This document shows, one piece after another, positions 23,505-32,378 of a DNA stretch of 64,000 bases (its first letter is position 1; each line of letters opens with the position of its first letter). The stretch covers positions 62,001 to 126,000 of the forward strand of contig JBGLNJ010000001.1 in the NCBI GenBank assembly GCA_041300525.1. Reading direction: 5' to 3'. The notes beneath the pieces are model-generated. The model made no database searches. It was not told the DNA's origin and was given only the letters and a program-made list of their open reading frames with translations. Position numbers and translations under genes: made by a program. The DNA is from JBGLNJ01 sp041300525. Its GTDB lineage: Bacteria > Chloroflexota > Anaerolineae > Fen-1058.

Positions 23505-24119
23505 TCACCAACGCGGCAGAAAGCGCCCCGTGCGCCGCATGTAGGCGCGGTACTCGTCGCCAAACTGCTCAATCATCATCGTTTCTTCTTTGCCAATCCG
23601 CGCATACAGCACCAGAATTGCAGCCACAACCAGAATCACGATCAGCCAACTCGCCGAGATGAGCGCCAGCCCCACAAAAGCCGCGAACAGCGCCGTGTAC
23701 ATGGGATGCCGGACCCAGCGATAAGGCCCCTCGGCAATCAGAGTGTGATTTTGCTTCAATTGAAGATTGGTGGACCAGTGTCTCCCCAGCGTGTGATGAA
23801 CCCAGATGAGCAAAGGCAGGCTGATCACACCCAGTCCCACTCCAGTCCATCGAGACCAGGGCGGAAAGGGGGCCGCAAACAGGTTTAGCCAGGGAGGGTT
23901 GAGAGCAAACACAATCGCGACGGCAACCATGTAGAGAAACAACATGAACCGAAACACGATGCTCCACATTCCTTCGCGTTCGACGGCTTCCCTTGTGACA
24001 GCCCCACTGCTTTGCCCGGCTCGCCGCTGCTGCCAGCCATAGTATCCTCGGATGACCAAAACCGAAAAGAACAGCGCAAAGAAAATGACCCGGAATATCG
24101 TATTGGACTGCGCTTCCAT
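23505..24119 (-). CDS. ICMT-like membrane methyltransferase 2
   Basis: A 204-residue protein with about five membrane segments. C-terminal catalytic features: EGPYRWVRHPMYTALFAAFVG and EETMMIEQFGDEYRAYMRRTGRFLPRW. Its ending TGRFLPRW pairs it with ICMT 5 at 31743. Three ATG codons lie in a row after AAGGAG; the third, at 24119, has the best spacing (7 bp). Upstream in-frame residues are shadow of feoB. It follows feoAB by 62 bp, so metal-linked expression is likely. Confidence 0.85.
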   Translation of the reverse strand: MEAQSNTIFRVIFFALFFSVLVIRGYYGWQQRRAGQSSGAVTREAVEREGMWSIVFRFMLFLYMVAVAIVFALNPPWLNLFAAPFPPWSRWTGVGLGVISLPLLIWVHHTLGRHWSTNLQLKQNHTLIAEGPYRWVRHPMYTALFAAFVGLALISASWLIVILVVAAILVLYARIGKEETMMIEQFGDEYRAYMRRTGRFLPRW

Positions 24120-24181
24120 CATCATTCTCCTTGCCGTGTGTGAGCCGCTCTCAGCATGGTGGCATCCGTTTGCGCCAACTA

Positions 24182-26458
24182 TTACCCAAACAATCGCGCC
24201 GCCTGGTAGACGGCCACGCCGGCGATCAGCGAGAGCGCCAACAAGAGGCCCACGCTGAACGCCGTCCATTTCCACGAGCGAGTCTCTTGCCGGATCGCGG
24301 CGATGGTCGCCACGCACGGCACGAACGTCATCTGCACGACGAGAAAGGCCAGCGCTGCCGCAGGTTTGATCGTAGTGGCCAGCATTTCGGTCAGCCCACT
24401 TGCTTGCTGTCCAGCCTGATAGAGCACACCCAATGTGGCGATGGTGTTCTCTTTGGCGACCACGCTGGTCAACAAAGCCACGATCATGCGCCAGTCCCAA
24501 CCCATCCACGCTCCCAGGGGAGACAACCAGCGTCCCACGCTCGCCAGGTAGCTGGTCTCAAGCTGGCCGCCAGGAAAGGCAGCCAGACACCACACCAGCG
24601 CCGAAACCACCACGATGACGCTGCCGGCCTTTTTAAGAAAATCCAGCATTCGCTGCCAGACCGTCAGACCGATGGTGCGCGCATTGGGCAAGTGGTAAAG
24701 CGGCATTTCCATGATAAAGGCAATGTGCTCACCGCCCAACACCAGCTCGTGGAGCGTGTAGCCAATCCCGACCAGCAGCAACAAATTGAGTCCTACCACG
24801 CCGACGGCGACCCACCCGGCCGCCGCGCCAAAAAAGAGCGGCGCCAGCACAGCCAGCACAGCCAGGCGAGCAGCGCACGGCACGAGCGGCGTCAACAGGA
24901 TCGTCAGCAGGCGGGCGCGGGGCGAGTCAATGATGCGCGTGCAGAGCACGCCCGGCACGTTGCAGCCCAGGCTGACGCACAGCGGCAAAAACGATTTGCC
25001 GTGCAGTCCCATCAAGTGCATAAAGCGATCCATCATGTAAGCGGCGCGCGCCATGTAGCCCACGTCTTCCAACACGCCCAACACCGTAAAGAAAATCAAG
25101 AGCACGGGGAGAAACGTGAGCACCATCCCCGCTCCCGCGAGGATGCCATCCGTGAGCAGCCCGACGAGCCACCACGGCGCGCCCACCAGCGCCGCGCGCA
25201 CCCAGTCGGCCCCAGCCTGCACCAGATACTCGTCTAGCAATTTCTGTAACGGAGCGCCGATGCTGAACGTGAGCCAAAAGACTGCGCCCAACATCGCCAA
25301 CAGCAGCCCCATCCCCCAGATGGGATGGACGGCAATGCGATCGATCCGCTCTGTCAGCGTGACCTCGCCCGCCCGAGGTCGGGTGACGGCGGCGCGCACC
25401 ATGCGCTCGATCCATTCGTAGCGACCGCCGGCAATCGCCAGGATCGCGTCCTCGTGCGCCTTGAGGATGTCGTGGACGCGCGGCCAATCCGCTTCGCCCA
25501 AGCGCGTCTGCATCATCCGCGTGATTTCTTCATCGCCTTCGAGCAGTTTGAGCGCGACCCAGTCGGGCGGGTAGGGCGATGGGGTATGGCCGGCGATAAG
25601 CTGTTGAAGCTGGCGCAGCACGGCCTTGTGATCTTGACGAATTTCAGGGCGGCGGGGGGCGTAGGCATCTTTATGGCGAGCGACCTGTTCGATGGCCTGC
25701 ACCAGCTCTTGCACGCCCTTGTTCTTGGTCGCCACCATCGGCACGACCGGCAAGCCCAACGCGGCTTGCAGCACGTGCGGCTCGATCTGCATGCCCTGCT
25801 GTTCCGCCACGTCAATCATGTTCAGGCCCAACACCACCGGCGCAGGCAGCGCCAGCAACTCGCACAGCAGGTACAGATTGCGTTCCAGGGCCGTGGCATC
25901 CACGATGGCGACCACGACGTCGGGCTGCTCCGTCAAAATATAATCGCGCGCGATCCGCTCTTCCAGCGAGTTGGCCGTCAGGCTATACGTGCCAGGCAAG
26001 TCCACCACCCACAACGTCGTGTCCCCGCGGCGATGGAGACCGCTCTTGTGCTCGACGGTCTTGCCCGGCCAGTTGCCCACGTGCTGCGAGAGGCCGGTCA
26101 ACAGGTTGAACACCGTAGACTTGCCCACATTCGGTTGCCCGACCAGCGCGACCTTGATCGAATCTGGCGGGGCCATGAGCGGGCTTTCGGGCTGCGCCTC
26201 GACCAACACCTTGGCCGCTTCGCCGTGTCCCAAGGCCACCTGCGTATCGCGCACGGCCACGATGATCGCGCCCTTGCCGTTGTTCTGAATAATCTCTACC
26301 TCGACGCCCGGCGTAAAGCCCAACGCGACGACGCGCCCGGCAAATTCTCTGCCGCCGCGCAATTGTCGCACGACGCCGCGCGCCCCAGCCGGCAGGTCGC
26401 TCAAGGATTCCAGATTTTGGATTTCGCCGTTTGGAGTTTGTTCGATTTGTTCTGACAT
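24182..26458 (-). CDS. feoB: Ferrous iron transporter FeoA-FeoB fusion
   Basis: A 758-residue inner membrane Fe(II) transporter. Residues about 18-90 form an SH3-like FeoA domain (LPAGARGVVRQLRGGREFAG ... VALGHGEAAKVLV). The G domain follows with GQPNVGKST (G1, near 107), VVDLPGTYSL (G3) and NMID (G4). The C-terminal channel has two gate regions, including LCVSLGCNVPGVLCTR, where the Cys is a known gate feature. FeoA-FeoB fusions occur in several bacteria and replace a separate feoA gene. AAAGG precedes the ATG. It sits in one - strand unit with a ZIP transporter and a HAD protein. Confidence 0.95.
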   Translation of the reverse strand: MSEQIEQTPNGEIQNLESLSDLPAGARGVVRQLRGGREFAGRVVALGFTPGVEVEIIQNNGKGAIIVAVRDTQVALGHGEAAKVLVEAQPESPLMAPPDSIKVALVGQPNVGKSTVFNLLTGLSQHVGNWPGKTVEHKSGLHRRGDTTLWVVDLPGTYSLTANSLEERIARDYILTEQPDVVVAIVDATALERNLYLLCELLALPAPVVLGLNMIDVAEQQGMQIEPHVLQAALGLPVVPMVATKNKGVQELVQAIEQVARHKDAYAPRRPEIRQDHKAVLRQLQQLIAGHTPSPYPPDWVALKLLEGDEEITRMMQTRLGEADWPRVHDILKAHEDAILAIAGGRYEWIERMVRAAVTRPRAGEVTLTERIDRIAVHPIWGMGLLLAMLGAVFWLTFSIGAPLQKLLDEYLVQAGADWVRAALVGAPWWLVGLLTDGILAGAGMVLTFLPVLLIFFTVLGVLEDVGYMARAAYMMDRFMHLMGLHGKSFLPLCVSLGCNVPGVLCTRIIDSPRARLLTILLTPLVPCAARLAVLAVLAPLFFGAAAGWVAVGVVGLNLLLLVGIGYTLHELVLGGEHIAFIMEMPLYHLPNARTIGLTVWQRMLDFLKKAGSVIVVVSALVWCLAAFPGGQLETSYLASVGRWLSPLGAWMGWDWRMIVALLTSVVAKENTIATLGVLYQAGQQASGLTEMLATTIKPAAALAFLVVQMTFVPCVATIAAIRQETRSWKWTAFSVGLLLALSLIAGVAVYQAARLFG

Positions 26459-26487
26459 TTGCGCCTTTGCAAGATAATGAAGGTGAC

Positions 26488-26958
26488 CTACGTCCGCAGC
26501 GTGGCGATCAACCGGCGTGGATAAAGCAGCAGGTCAAGCGCCGATTCAATGCTGGGGACGACCACATCGGCGGCGGTCAAGCACGCCGTCGCCAAACCTT
26601 CGCCGCCCATCACGGCAATACCCAAAGCTGCCCTTTGCAGCATCGCTGCGTCGTTCGCGCCGTTGCCGAAGGCGATCACTCGCCCCGCGCCAAGTTCTTG
26701 CACGAAAGCCGCTTTTTGCCCGGCTTCGTCTCCCTGCTTCAAGCGCCGCCACTTGACCTGGAGCGCATCCGCCAACTCGGCCAGTGTGCCGTGTGTATCT
26801 GCGCTGACCAGCCAGAGGTCAAGCGCTACCCTCAACCTGTCCAATCGCTCGCGCACGCCGGGAAGCAGTTGCCCGTCCAGCGCAATCGTTCCGTTCACGT
26901 CGAGAACCAGGTATTCCAGGCGCAGCAATCCGCGAGATGGAATGGTGATTTCAAGCAT
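26488..26958 (-). CDS. Soluble P-type-ATPase-like HAD protein
   Basis: A 156-residue HAD phosphohydrolase with the motifs of the soluble P-type ATPase group (COG4087): motif I LVLDVNGTIALDG, motif II VSADTHGTL, motif III Lys in LKQGDEAGQK, motif IV AFGNGANDAAML. Such proteins equal the catalytic loop of metal-pumping P-type ATPases without their membrane part; function is unknown. Start 26958 (MLEITIPSRG) fits the family; an earlier ATG overlaps the ZIP gene. It lies between zip and feoAB, suggesting a metal role. Confidence 0.8.
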   Translation of the reverse strand: MLEITIPSRGLLRLEYLVLDVNGTIALDGQLLPGVRERLDRLRVALDLWLVSADTHGTLAELADALQVKWRRLKQGDEAGQKAAFVQELGAGRVIAFGNGANDAAMLQRAALGIAVMGGEGLATACLTAADVVVPSIESALDLLLYPRRLIATLRT

Positions 26959-26974
26959 AGTGTCCCCGCTGCTC

Positions 26975-27787
26975 CTAACCCAAAGCAACATCCAGGAGCA
27001 TCATGACCGCAAAGCCAATCATGGCGCCCACCGTGGCTATGTCTGTGCTTTCGCCGCGCTGAGATTCCGGGATCAGTTCCTCGATCACCACATAGATCAT
27101 GGCGCCGGCGGCAAAACTCAACGCGTAGGGCAAGATGGGCCGCATCAGCAAGACTGCCGCTGCGCCCAGAACGCCCGCGATGGGCTCAACCACGCCGGAC
27201 AATTGCCCATACCAAAAGCTTTTCAGACGGGACAGGCCCTCACCTCTCAGCGGCATCGAGACCGCCAGCCCTTCTGGAAAATTCTGAATCCCGATGCCAA
27301 TCGCCAGCGCGATGGCGGCCGGCAAAGTGGCAAACGGAAGATTGGCGGCGACCGCCCCGAAAGCGACTCCCACGGCAAGACCTTCGGGGAAATTGTGCAA
27401 AGTGATGGCAAGGACGAGCAAGACGCTCCGCTGCCAGTTCGTCTTGATCCCCTCACTTTCATCCATCGGCAGACCCAGGTGAAGATGGGGAAGAATCTTG
27501 TCAACGCCCCACAAAAAAGCGCCCCCCAAGAGGAATCCCACCACAGCCGGAAGCCAAGCCGGCAGGCTGGCGCCTTCCATCATCTCAATCGCCGGGGCCA
27601 GCAGCGACCAGAAACTGGCCGCGATCATGACGCCGGCCGCAAACCCCAACATCGCCTCCAAGATTTTGCGGTTCACTGTCTTGGTCACGAACACGCCAGC
27701 GGCCCCCAGGGCGGTCAACCCCCACGTGAAAAGCGTTGCCAACAGCGCCTGCACGACCGGATTAAGATTCTGCAAATACTCTATCAT
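26975..27787 (-). CDS. ZIP family divalent metal transporter (GufA-type)
   Basis: A 270-residue protein with eight predicted membrane segments and the paired ZIP metal motifs: LHNFPEGLAVGVAFG (TM4) and IQNFPEGLAVSMPL (TM5). It would import zinc, iron or manganese. The His-containing loop HLHLGLPMDE between TM3 and TM4 is the usual variable metal-binding loop. GGAGG precedes the ATG. The gene is followed at 16 bp by the HAD gene and then feoAB, so the three form an operon. Confidence 0.92.
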   Translation of the reverse strand: MIEYLQNLNPVVQALLATLFTWGLTALGAAGVFVTKTVNRKILEAMLGFAAGVMIAASFWSLLAPAIEMMEGASLPAWLPAVVGFLLGGAFLWGVDKILPHLHLGLPMDESEGIKTNWQRSVLLVLAITLHNFPEGLAVGVAFGAVAANLPFATLPAAIALAIGIGIQNFPEGLAVSMPLRGEGLSRLKSFWYGQLSGVVEPIAGVLGAAAVLLMRPILPYALSFAAGAMIYVVIEELIPESQRGESTDIATVGAMIGFAVMMLLDVALG

Positions 27788-27843
27788 TCTCGAATACCTC
27801 CTGCGTCAGGTGAATCGCCATGCCTCCCCCTCTATCTATCTTC

Positions 27844-28533
27844 TCAGTAAAGATATGGCATCAAGCGCCACGACTGTTGACAGTACGTTTCCCACTCTTG
27901 CCCAAACTCTTGACGCATCAAGGTCTCTTCGTCCTTGATTCGGAACAAGATGACGCCGACGAATATCACGCTGCCCACCAGGCCAATCCACGAGCGAAAC
28001 AAAAGGGCAAAGCCGATGGCGAAAAGAACGCCGCCCAAATAGCGGGGATGGCGAATATACCGGTATGGGCCGGCCGTAATCAGACGATGATCCTTTTGGA
28101 CGGTCACGTCCGCGCTATAGAACTTGCCCAAAGCGAATCCCGACCAAAAGATCAGCGTGAATCCCAGGCCCGCCAGAGCGAGACCAAGCCAACGCATGGC
28201 CGCGCTCTCAAACATCACGCCCATGCCGCGGCGGTCGGCAAAGGGCACGACGGCAAGAAACACATACATCAGGAAAATGATCACGACTTTGACGACGCTT
28301 TGGCGGCGAACCAGCTTGTCCGTTTTCCCCTTGCCGCCTTTTAACCCTTCCAGCCCATCCATTGCTTGATACCCTGTGACAAGGCCCAAGATCACGACCA
28401 GCACGGCATAGCCCAGGCGCGGATAGAGCGAAAAGAAACCAGCCAGATCGTCTAGCCCCCAACCCAAAAGCGGCGGCGCAAGATAGATAAGCGGTGTGCC
28501 GACAAAGAATTGAACTGCTCGCACGTATTTCAT
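27844..28533 (-). CDS. ICMT-like membrane methyltransferase 3
   Basis: A 229-residue protein with six or so membrane segments. Family motifs: AGPYRYIRHPRYLGGVLFAIG near residue 140 and DEETLMRQEFGQEWETYCQQSWRLMPYLY at the end. Its N-terminal half is unlike ICMT 4, 6 and 7, so it belongs to another subgroup. It follows ICMT 4 by 22 bp on the same strand and precedes the ZIP gene by 56 bp. Confidence 0.85.
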   Translation of the reverse strand: MKYVRAVQFFVGTPLIYLAPPLLGWGLDDLAGFFSLYPRLGYAVLVVILGLVTGYQAMDGLEGLKGGKGKTDKLVRRQSVVKVVIIFLMYVFLAVVPFADRRGMGVMFESAAMRWLGLALAGLGFTLIFWSGFALGKFYSADVTVQKDHRLITAGPYRYIRHPRYLGGVLFAIGFALLFRSWIGLVGSVIFVGVILFRIKDEETLMRQEFGQEWETYCQQSWRLMPYLY

Positions 28534-28555
28534 GTCGTTTGGCCTGCCTCAACTA

Positions 28556-29239
28556 TCACCACACGCCCGGCAATAGCCGATAGCGTGTTCGCTGCGCATA
28601 TTCTTCGTACCCTGTAAGCTCATCTCGCAGCGTCTTGTCTTCCAGCGCCGTCCGGATGACCATCACAGCGGTCAGCAGCCCGGCCGGGATCAACGCCCAC
28701 AGCGAGCCAAGCGCCGGCGGCGTCGCCAGCGCGGGGATGATCGCTCCCACGTAGCCTGGATGCCGCACGAAGCGGTACGGCCCGCCCGTCTGGACCGTGT
28801 GCCCCCGGTCTTGCTGGATGCGCACGACGCTGGAAAAGAACCGGTTGGAAGCCATCGCCCAGGCGAACAACACGTCACCCAGCGCGACGGCGACGAACGC
28901 GGCGATCTGTACTGCCCCGGCCAGGCGCGGCGACCAGCTCCAGCGATCGTCGAACCCGGCCACGATGAGCATCCCTGGACCCAGCAAGCCGATCAGGAGC
29001 CCGATTACCTTGTCCCAGCCTTTCGCGTTCTCCTTGACCTGGCTGCGCTCCTTGATCAACTCGACGCTGCCCGGTTTCGACAGCATCAACACGGCGTTCA
29101 AGGCGATAAAGGCCAGGTACAGCCCGAGGTAGGCCCACCCTTCGATCCAATTCAGCCGCCACGCCGCGCCGAACAGCGCCACCGCCTGGATCAGGACGAG
29201 AAAGCCGATTTGGATGAGACGTTTGACAATAGGGTTCAC
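28556..29239 (-). CDS. ICMT-like membrane methyltransferase 4
   Basis: A 227-residue protein of the local subgroup that ends RYRLLPGVW, shared with ICMT 6 and 7. N-terminal membrane segments are followed by LIKERSQVKENAKGWDKVIG, FAWAMASNRFFSSVVRIQQD, GHTVQTGGPYRFVRHPGYVG and EDKTLRDELTGYEEYAQRTRY. The subgroup replaces the family's EE.....FG..Y by E.K.LR.EL.GY. The three copies look like products of local duplication. Confidence 0.87.
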   Translation of the reverse strand: MNPIVKRLIQIGFLVLIQAVALFGAAWRLNWIEGWAYLGLYLAFIALNAVLMLSKPGSVELIKERSQVKENAKGWDKVIGLLIGLLGPGMLIVAGFDDRWSWSPRLAGAVQIAAFVAVALGDVLFAWAMASNRFFSSVVRIQQDRGHTVQTGGPYRFVRHPGYVGAIIPALATPPALGSLWALIPAGLLTAVMVIRTALEDKTLRDELTGYEEYAQRTRYRLLPGVW

Positions 29240-29288
29240 GTTGCCCCCCTGATTGATTTGGGTGCGACCAAAATCAGTTGGTCGGAGT

Positions 29289-29329
29289 CCTCAACTTGTT
29301 GAGGCACACTTGCGCCGAACAAGTTCGGC
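29289..29329. repeat. Twin small palindromes between ICMT 4 and the ABC permease
   Basis: CCTCAACTTGTTGAGG (29289-29304) and GCCGAAC-AA-GTTCGGC (29314-29329), both perfect. They lie in the 179-bp gap before ICMT 4 and after the permease gene; termination or a REP-type repeat is possible. Nothing else is seen in this gap. Confidence 0.6.
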
Positions 29330-29418
29330 AGTCCAGCAGAGAATGGAATCAACCGGATTTGGTCACACCCGATTGATTTGTATGACGACAGCTTTGCGAC
29401 TTGTTACCTGCGACCTGA

Positions 29419-31650
29419 TTATTCGTATCGCAATGCTTCCACCGGCTGCAAGTTTGCCGCGCGCCAAGCCGGATAGAGGCCGCCCGCCACACCCGCGATC
29501 ATGGCTACCACGACCGCCTGCACGAATAGCCGGGGCGTATAGAGCGGCCCGATCGCTCCCCCCCATACCCCGGCCATGCCGATCAACCCGCCCAATCCCA
29601 ATCCTATCGGAATACCACACACGCCGCCCACCGTTCCCAAAAGCAGCGACTCTTTCAGAATCATCCCCAGTACTCGCCGCCGCCGCCAGCCGAGACTGCG
29701 CAGCACGCCGATCTCGCGCGTCCGCTCCAGGACGCTCATCAACATCGTGTTCAACATCCCGATCGCGCCGACGATCACGGCCAGCAAAGAAATCTGATCC
29801 GCCATCTCTTGCATCACGCGAAAGTCGCTCGTGCTTTCGCCGAGTTCGGAGGTGAGGGAGAAATCTATGCCCGGAAACCTGGCCTCCAGGCCATCCCGCA
29901 CCGCCTCGACCTGCCCTGGGTCGCGCAGGCTGATGAGGTAGAACTGCACCTGGCGCGGCTTGCCAGTGAGAACCTGCGCGTCGCGCAGGTCAATGGTCAC
30001 CCCGGCGTCTTCAAAGGCCTGGCCCGTCTCGTAGAGACCGACCACACGAAAGCTGCTCTCCAACATGCGGAATGTGTCGCCCACCTTCAACCCAGTCTGC
30101 TCGGCCGCCATCCGGCCAACGATGATCTGGCGACGGCCTGTCAGCGGCTGTCCCTCGATGATGCGATAGCGGCGGATGGCAAGCTCTTGGGGATAGTAAC
30201 CGTACACGATCAGCATGGGCATCTCGGGGGTGCTGAGGCCCGTCCAGAACATGCCGGAAACGGCGTCCACGCCGGGGTGAGCGGCGAGGCGCGTCCCGAT
30301 CTGTTCGTCAATGGCGCTAAAGTCCATGTCAATGTCCGCCTCGGCGGCGAACAGGTCAGTCTGGCTATCCCTCATCATCACGTTGAATGCTCCCAGCATG
30401 CCCTGAGCGACCCCTCCCAAAGCGACGATGGCCGCGATGCTCACACCGATGCTCAACAGAGTGAGCGCTGTGCGCGTGCGCCGCCTCAAGAGGCTGCGCA
30501 CGGTTGCCCCGCCGCGCAGCCGAGATACGCGCGCACTAGCGCCTCCCTCATACTGTAACGCTTCCACGGGCTGCAGGCGGCTGGCTCTCCAGGCCGGGTA
30601 CGCCCCGCCCACCAGCCCCAGCACGATCACGGTGATCAAGGCGCGCGCGAAAATGTCTGGGGTCAGTTGACTCCCGAACGCACCCAACAAGGCCCCGGAC
30701 TCGGTGATCGCCACCAGGGCCAGCACTCCCAGCACGCTGCCCGTCACTCCGCCCACCAGGGCCAGCAAGACGGCCTCGCCCAAGATCATTCCCATCACCT
30801 GCCGCTGCCGCCAGCCCAGGCTGCGCAGGACGCCGATCTCGCGCGTGCGCTCAAAGACCGACATAAAGAGCGTGTTGGTCATGCCGATCCCGCCGATGAC
30901 GACGGCCAGACCAGCCACCGCCATCGCTATCCCATCCAATAATTCGAGCAACTGTTCTTGACCGGTAAATCCCGCTGCGGTCGAGACGGTCAAATCTGGC
31001 AAGAGCCGTTCTATCTTGGCTCGCAATTGGTCAACCCGGCCGGGGTCTTTTAATTTGATGTAAAGCATCGAGACGTGGCGAGGCTGCAAAGCCAGCGTCT
31101 GCGCCTCTACCAGCGGCACGACGGCGGCGGCATCTTCGAACCCGACCCCTGTCTCGTAAATGCCGACGACGCGGAAGGCGCTGCCTGTGATGCGGAGGGT
31201 GTCTCCCACTTGCACATCCAGGCTCTGCGCCGCCCGTCGGCCCAGGATGATGGGCTTGCCGCGCACGCCGCGCGCGCTCGCCAACGACTGCCCCTCGAGA
31301 ATGCGAAAGTGATCAATCGCAAACCCCTCGGGGTTGTGGCCAAAGATGAAGAGATAGCTCTTGCCGTCAATCAGGGCATTAGAGTAGAGCATGCCGTCAA
31401 CGTCGGCCACCTCGGGCAGGGCGCGCACTTCGTCGGCCACCGTCTCGTCAAAGCTGCTGACCAACGCGCTCAACCCGCTGGCCTGAGCGAGCACCAGGTC
31501 GGCCTGGCTGCCCTGGGTCATCGCAGCAAAGCCGGCTCTTATCCCTTTGGCCACCGCGCCCAACGCGACGATGGTCGCCACGCCGATGGCAATGCCGACC
31601 AGCGTCAGGAGGGTGCGTCCTTTGCGGCGGAACAGGTTCTTGAAGATCAT
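29419..31650 (-). CDS. Double FtsX/MacB-type ABC transporter permease
   Basis: A 743-residue permease made of two tandem, homologous halves of about 370 residues. Each has an N-terminal membrane segment (RRKGRTLLTLVGIAIGVATI; RRRTRTALTLLSIGVSIAAI), an extracytoplasmic MacB-like domain, and an FtsX domain with the shared MSV.ERTREIGVLRSLGWR motif and the closing PAWRA..LQPVEAL.YE. One chain would replace the usual permease dimer. Such transporters act in lipoprotein release, efflux or signalling. No partner ATPase gene is next to it, so the ATPase must be encoded elsewhere. Confidence 0.9.
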   Translation of the reverse strand: MIFKNLFRRKGRTLLTLVGIAIGVATIVALGAVAKGIRAGFAAMTQGSQADLVLAQASGLSALVSSFDETVADEVRALPEVADVDGMLYSNALIDGKSYLFIFGHNPEGFAIDHFRILEGQSLASARGVRGKPIILGRRAAQSLDVQVGDTLRITGSAFRVVGIYETGVGFEDAAAVVPLVEAQTLALQPRHVSMLYIKLKDPGRVDQLRAKIERLLPDLTVSTAAGFTGQEQLLELLDGIAMAVAGLAVVIGGIGMTNTLFMSVFERTREIGVLRSLGWRQRQVMGMILGEAVLLALVGGVTGSVLGVLALVAITESGALLGAFGSQLTPDIFARALITVIVLGLVGGAYPAWRASRLQPVEALQYEGGASARVSRLRGGATVRSLLRRRTRTALTLLSIGVSIAAIVALGGVAQGMLGAFNVMMRDSQTDLFAAEADIDMDFSAIDEQIGTRLAAHPGVDAVSGMFWTGLSTPEMPMLIVYGYYPQELAIRRYRIIEGQPLTGRRQIIVGRMAAEQTGLKVGDTFRMLESSFRVVGLYETGQAFEDAGVTIDLRDAQVLTGKPRQVQFYLISLRDPGQVEAVRDGLEARFPGIDFSLTSELGESTSDFRVMQEMADQISLLAVIVGAIGMLNTMLMSVLERTREIGVLRSLGWRRRRVLGMILKESLLLGTVGGVCGIPIGLGLGGLIGMAGVWGGAIGPLYTPRLFVQAVVVAMIAGVAGGLYPAWRAANLQPVEALRYE

Positions 31651-31742
31651 CGCCTATCCCAACAAGAGCAAGAAATGTGGAATCCGCCCGTTCAGCCAAC
31701 CCAGCTCAAGCTTGGAAAACAGCCCTGTTTTTTCCACTCCTT

Positions 31743-32357
31743 CTACCTGCTGCGAGTCAGCCGGGGGAAGAAGCGCCCAGTATGCTGCATATACCGGCGA
31801 TACTCCTCACCGAACGATTCGAGCATCATGCGCTCCTCGTGACCGGCTCGCTCAACGATCGCCAGCGAGTAAACCACTGCCAGCAAGCCGATGAGCCAAT
31901 TAGCCGTGACCAAGGAATTTGCTATCAGGATGGCAAAGAACGACGTATACATCGGATGGCGTATCCGACGATAGATACCTCGGACGACAAGTTCATGCTC
32001 CTCCATCGTCTTGAGCGTGGCGGTGAAACTGGCGCCCAGCGTGCGATGAGCCAAGTAACCCAGCCACACGGCGATGACGCCCACCGCAACCCCTACCCAG
32101 CGCAGCCAATCAGGCAGCGGTAGGCGCGACCATTCTAGCCACCCTGGGTTGATAATCCACATCAAGGACAGCAGGTTCGCCCCCAGCCCGCTAACGCCCA
32201 GCAGCGCCAGGCGCAGCCTGCTCTCGCTCACGTTCCGCAACTCGGACTCTCCCGACGGATTGGCTCGTACGGCCTGCCGGCGGTAGTAGAAACGCGGCGC
32301 GATGTACGCAATGCCTTTCACCGCGAGTACAACACGAAACAAAAGCTCGTTATCCAT
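31743..32357 (-). CDS. ICMT-like membrane methyltransferase 5
   Basis: A 204-residue protein, close in form to ICMT 2: RGIYRRIRHPMYTSFFAILIA and HEERMMLESFGEEYRRYMQHTGRFFPR. Four to five membrane segments. A polar N-terminal region (YYRRQAVRANPSGESELRN) separates the first two segments. It overlaps nothing and lies 22 bp after ICMT 6 and 92 bp before the permease gene. Confidence 0.85.
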   Translation of the reverse strand: MDNELLFRVVLAVKGIAYIAPRFYYRRQAVRANPSGESELRNVSESRLRLALLGVSGLGANLLSLMWIINPGWLEWSRLPLPDWLRWVGVAVGVIAVWLGYLAHRTLGASFTATLKTMEEHELVVRGIYRRIRHPMYTSFFAILIANSLVTANWLIGLLAVVYSLAIVERAGHEERMMLESFGEEYRRYMQHTGRFFPRLTRSR

Positions 32358-32378
32358 ACCACACCCTTGGCAATTTCA

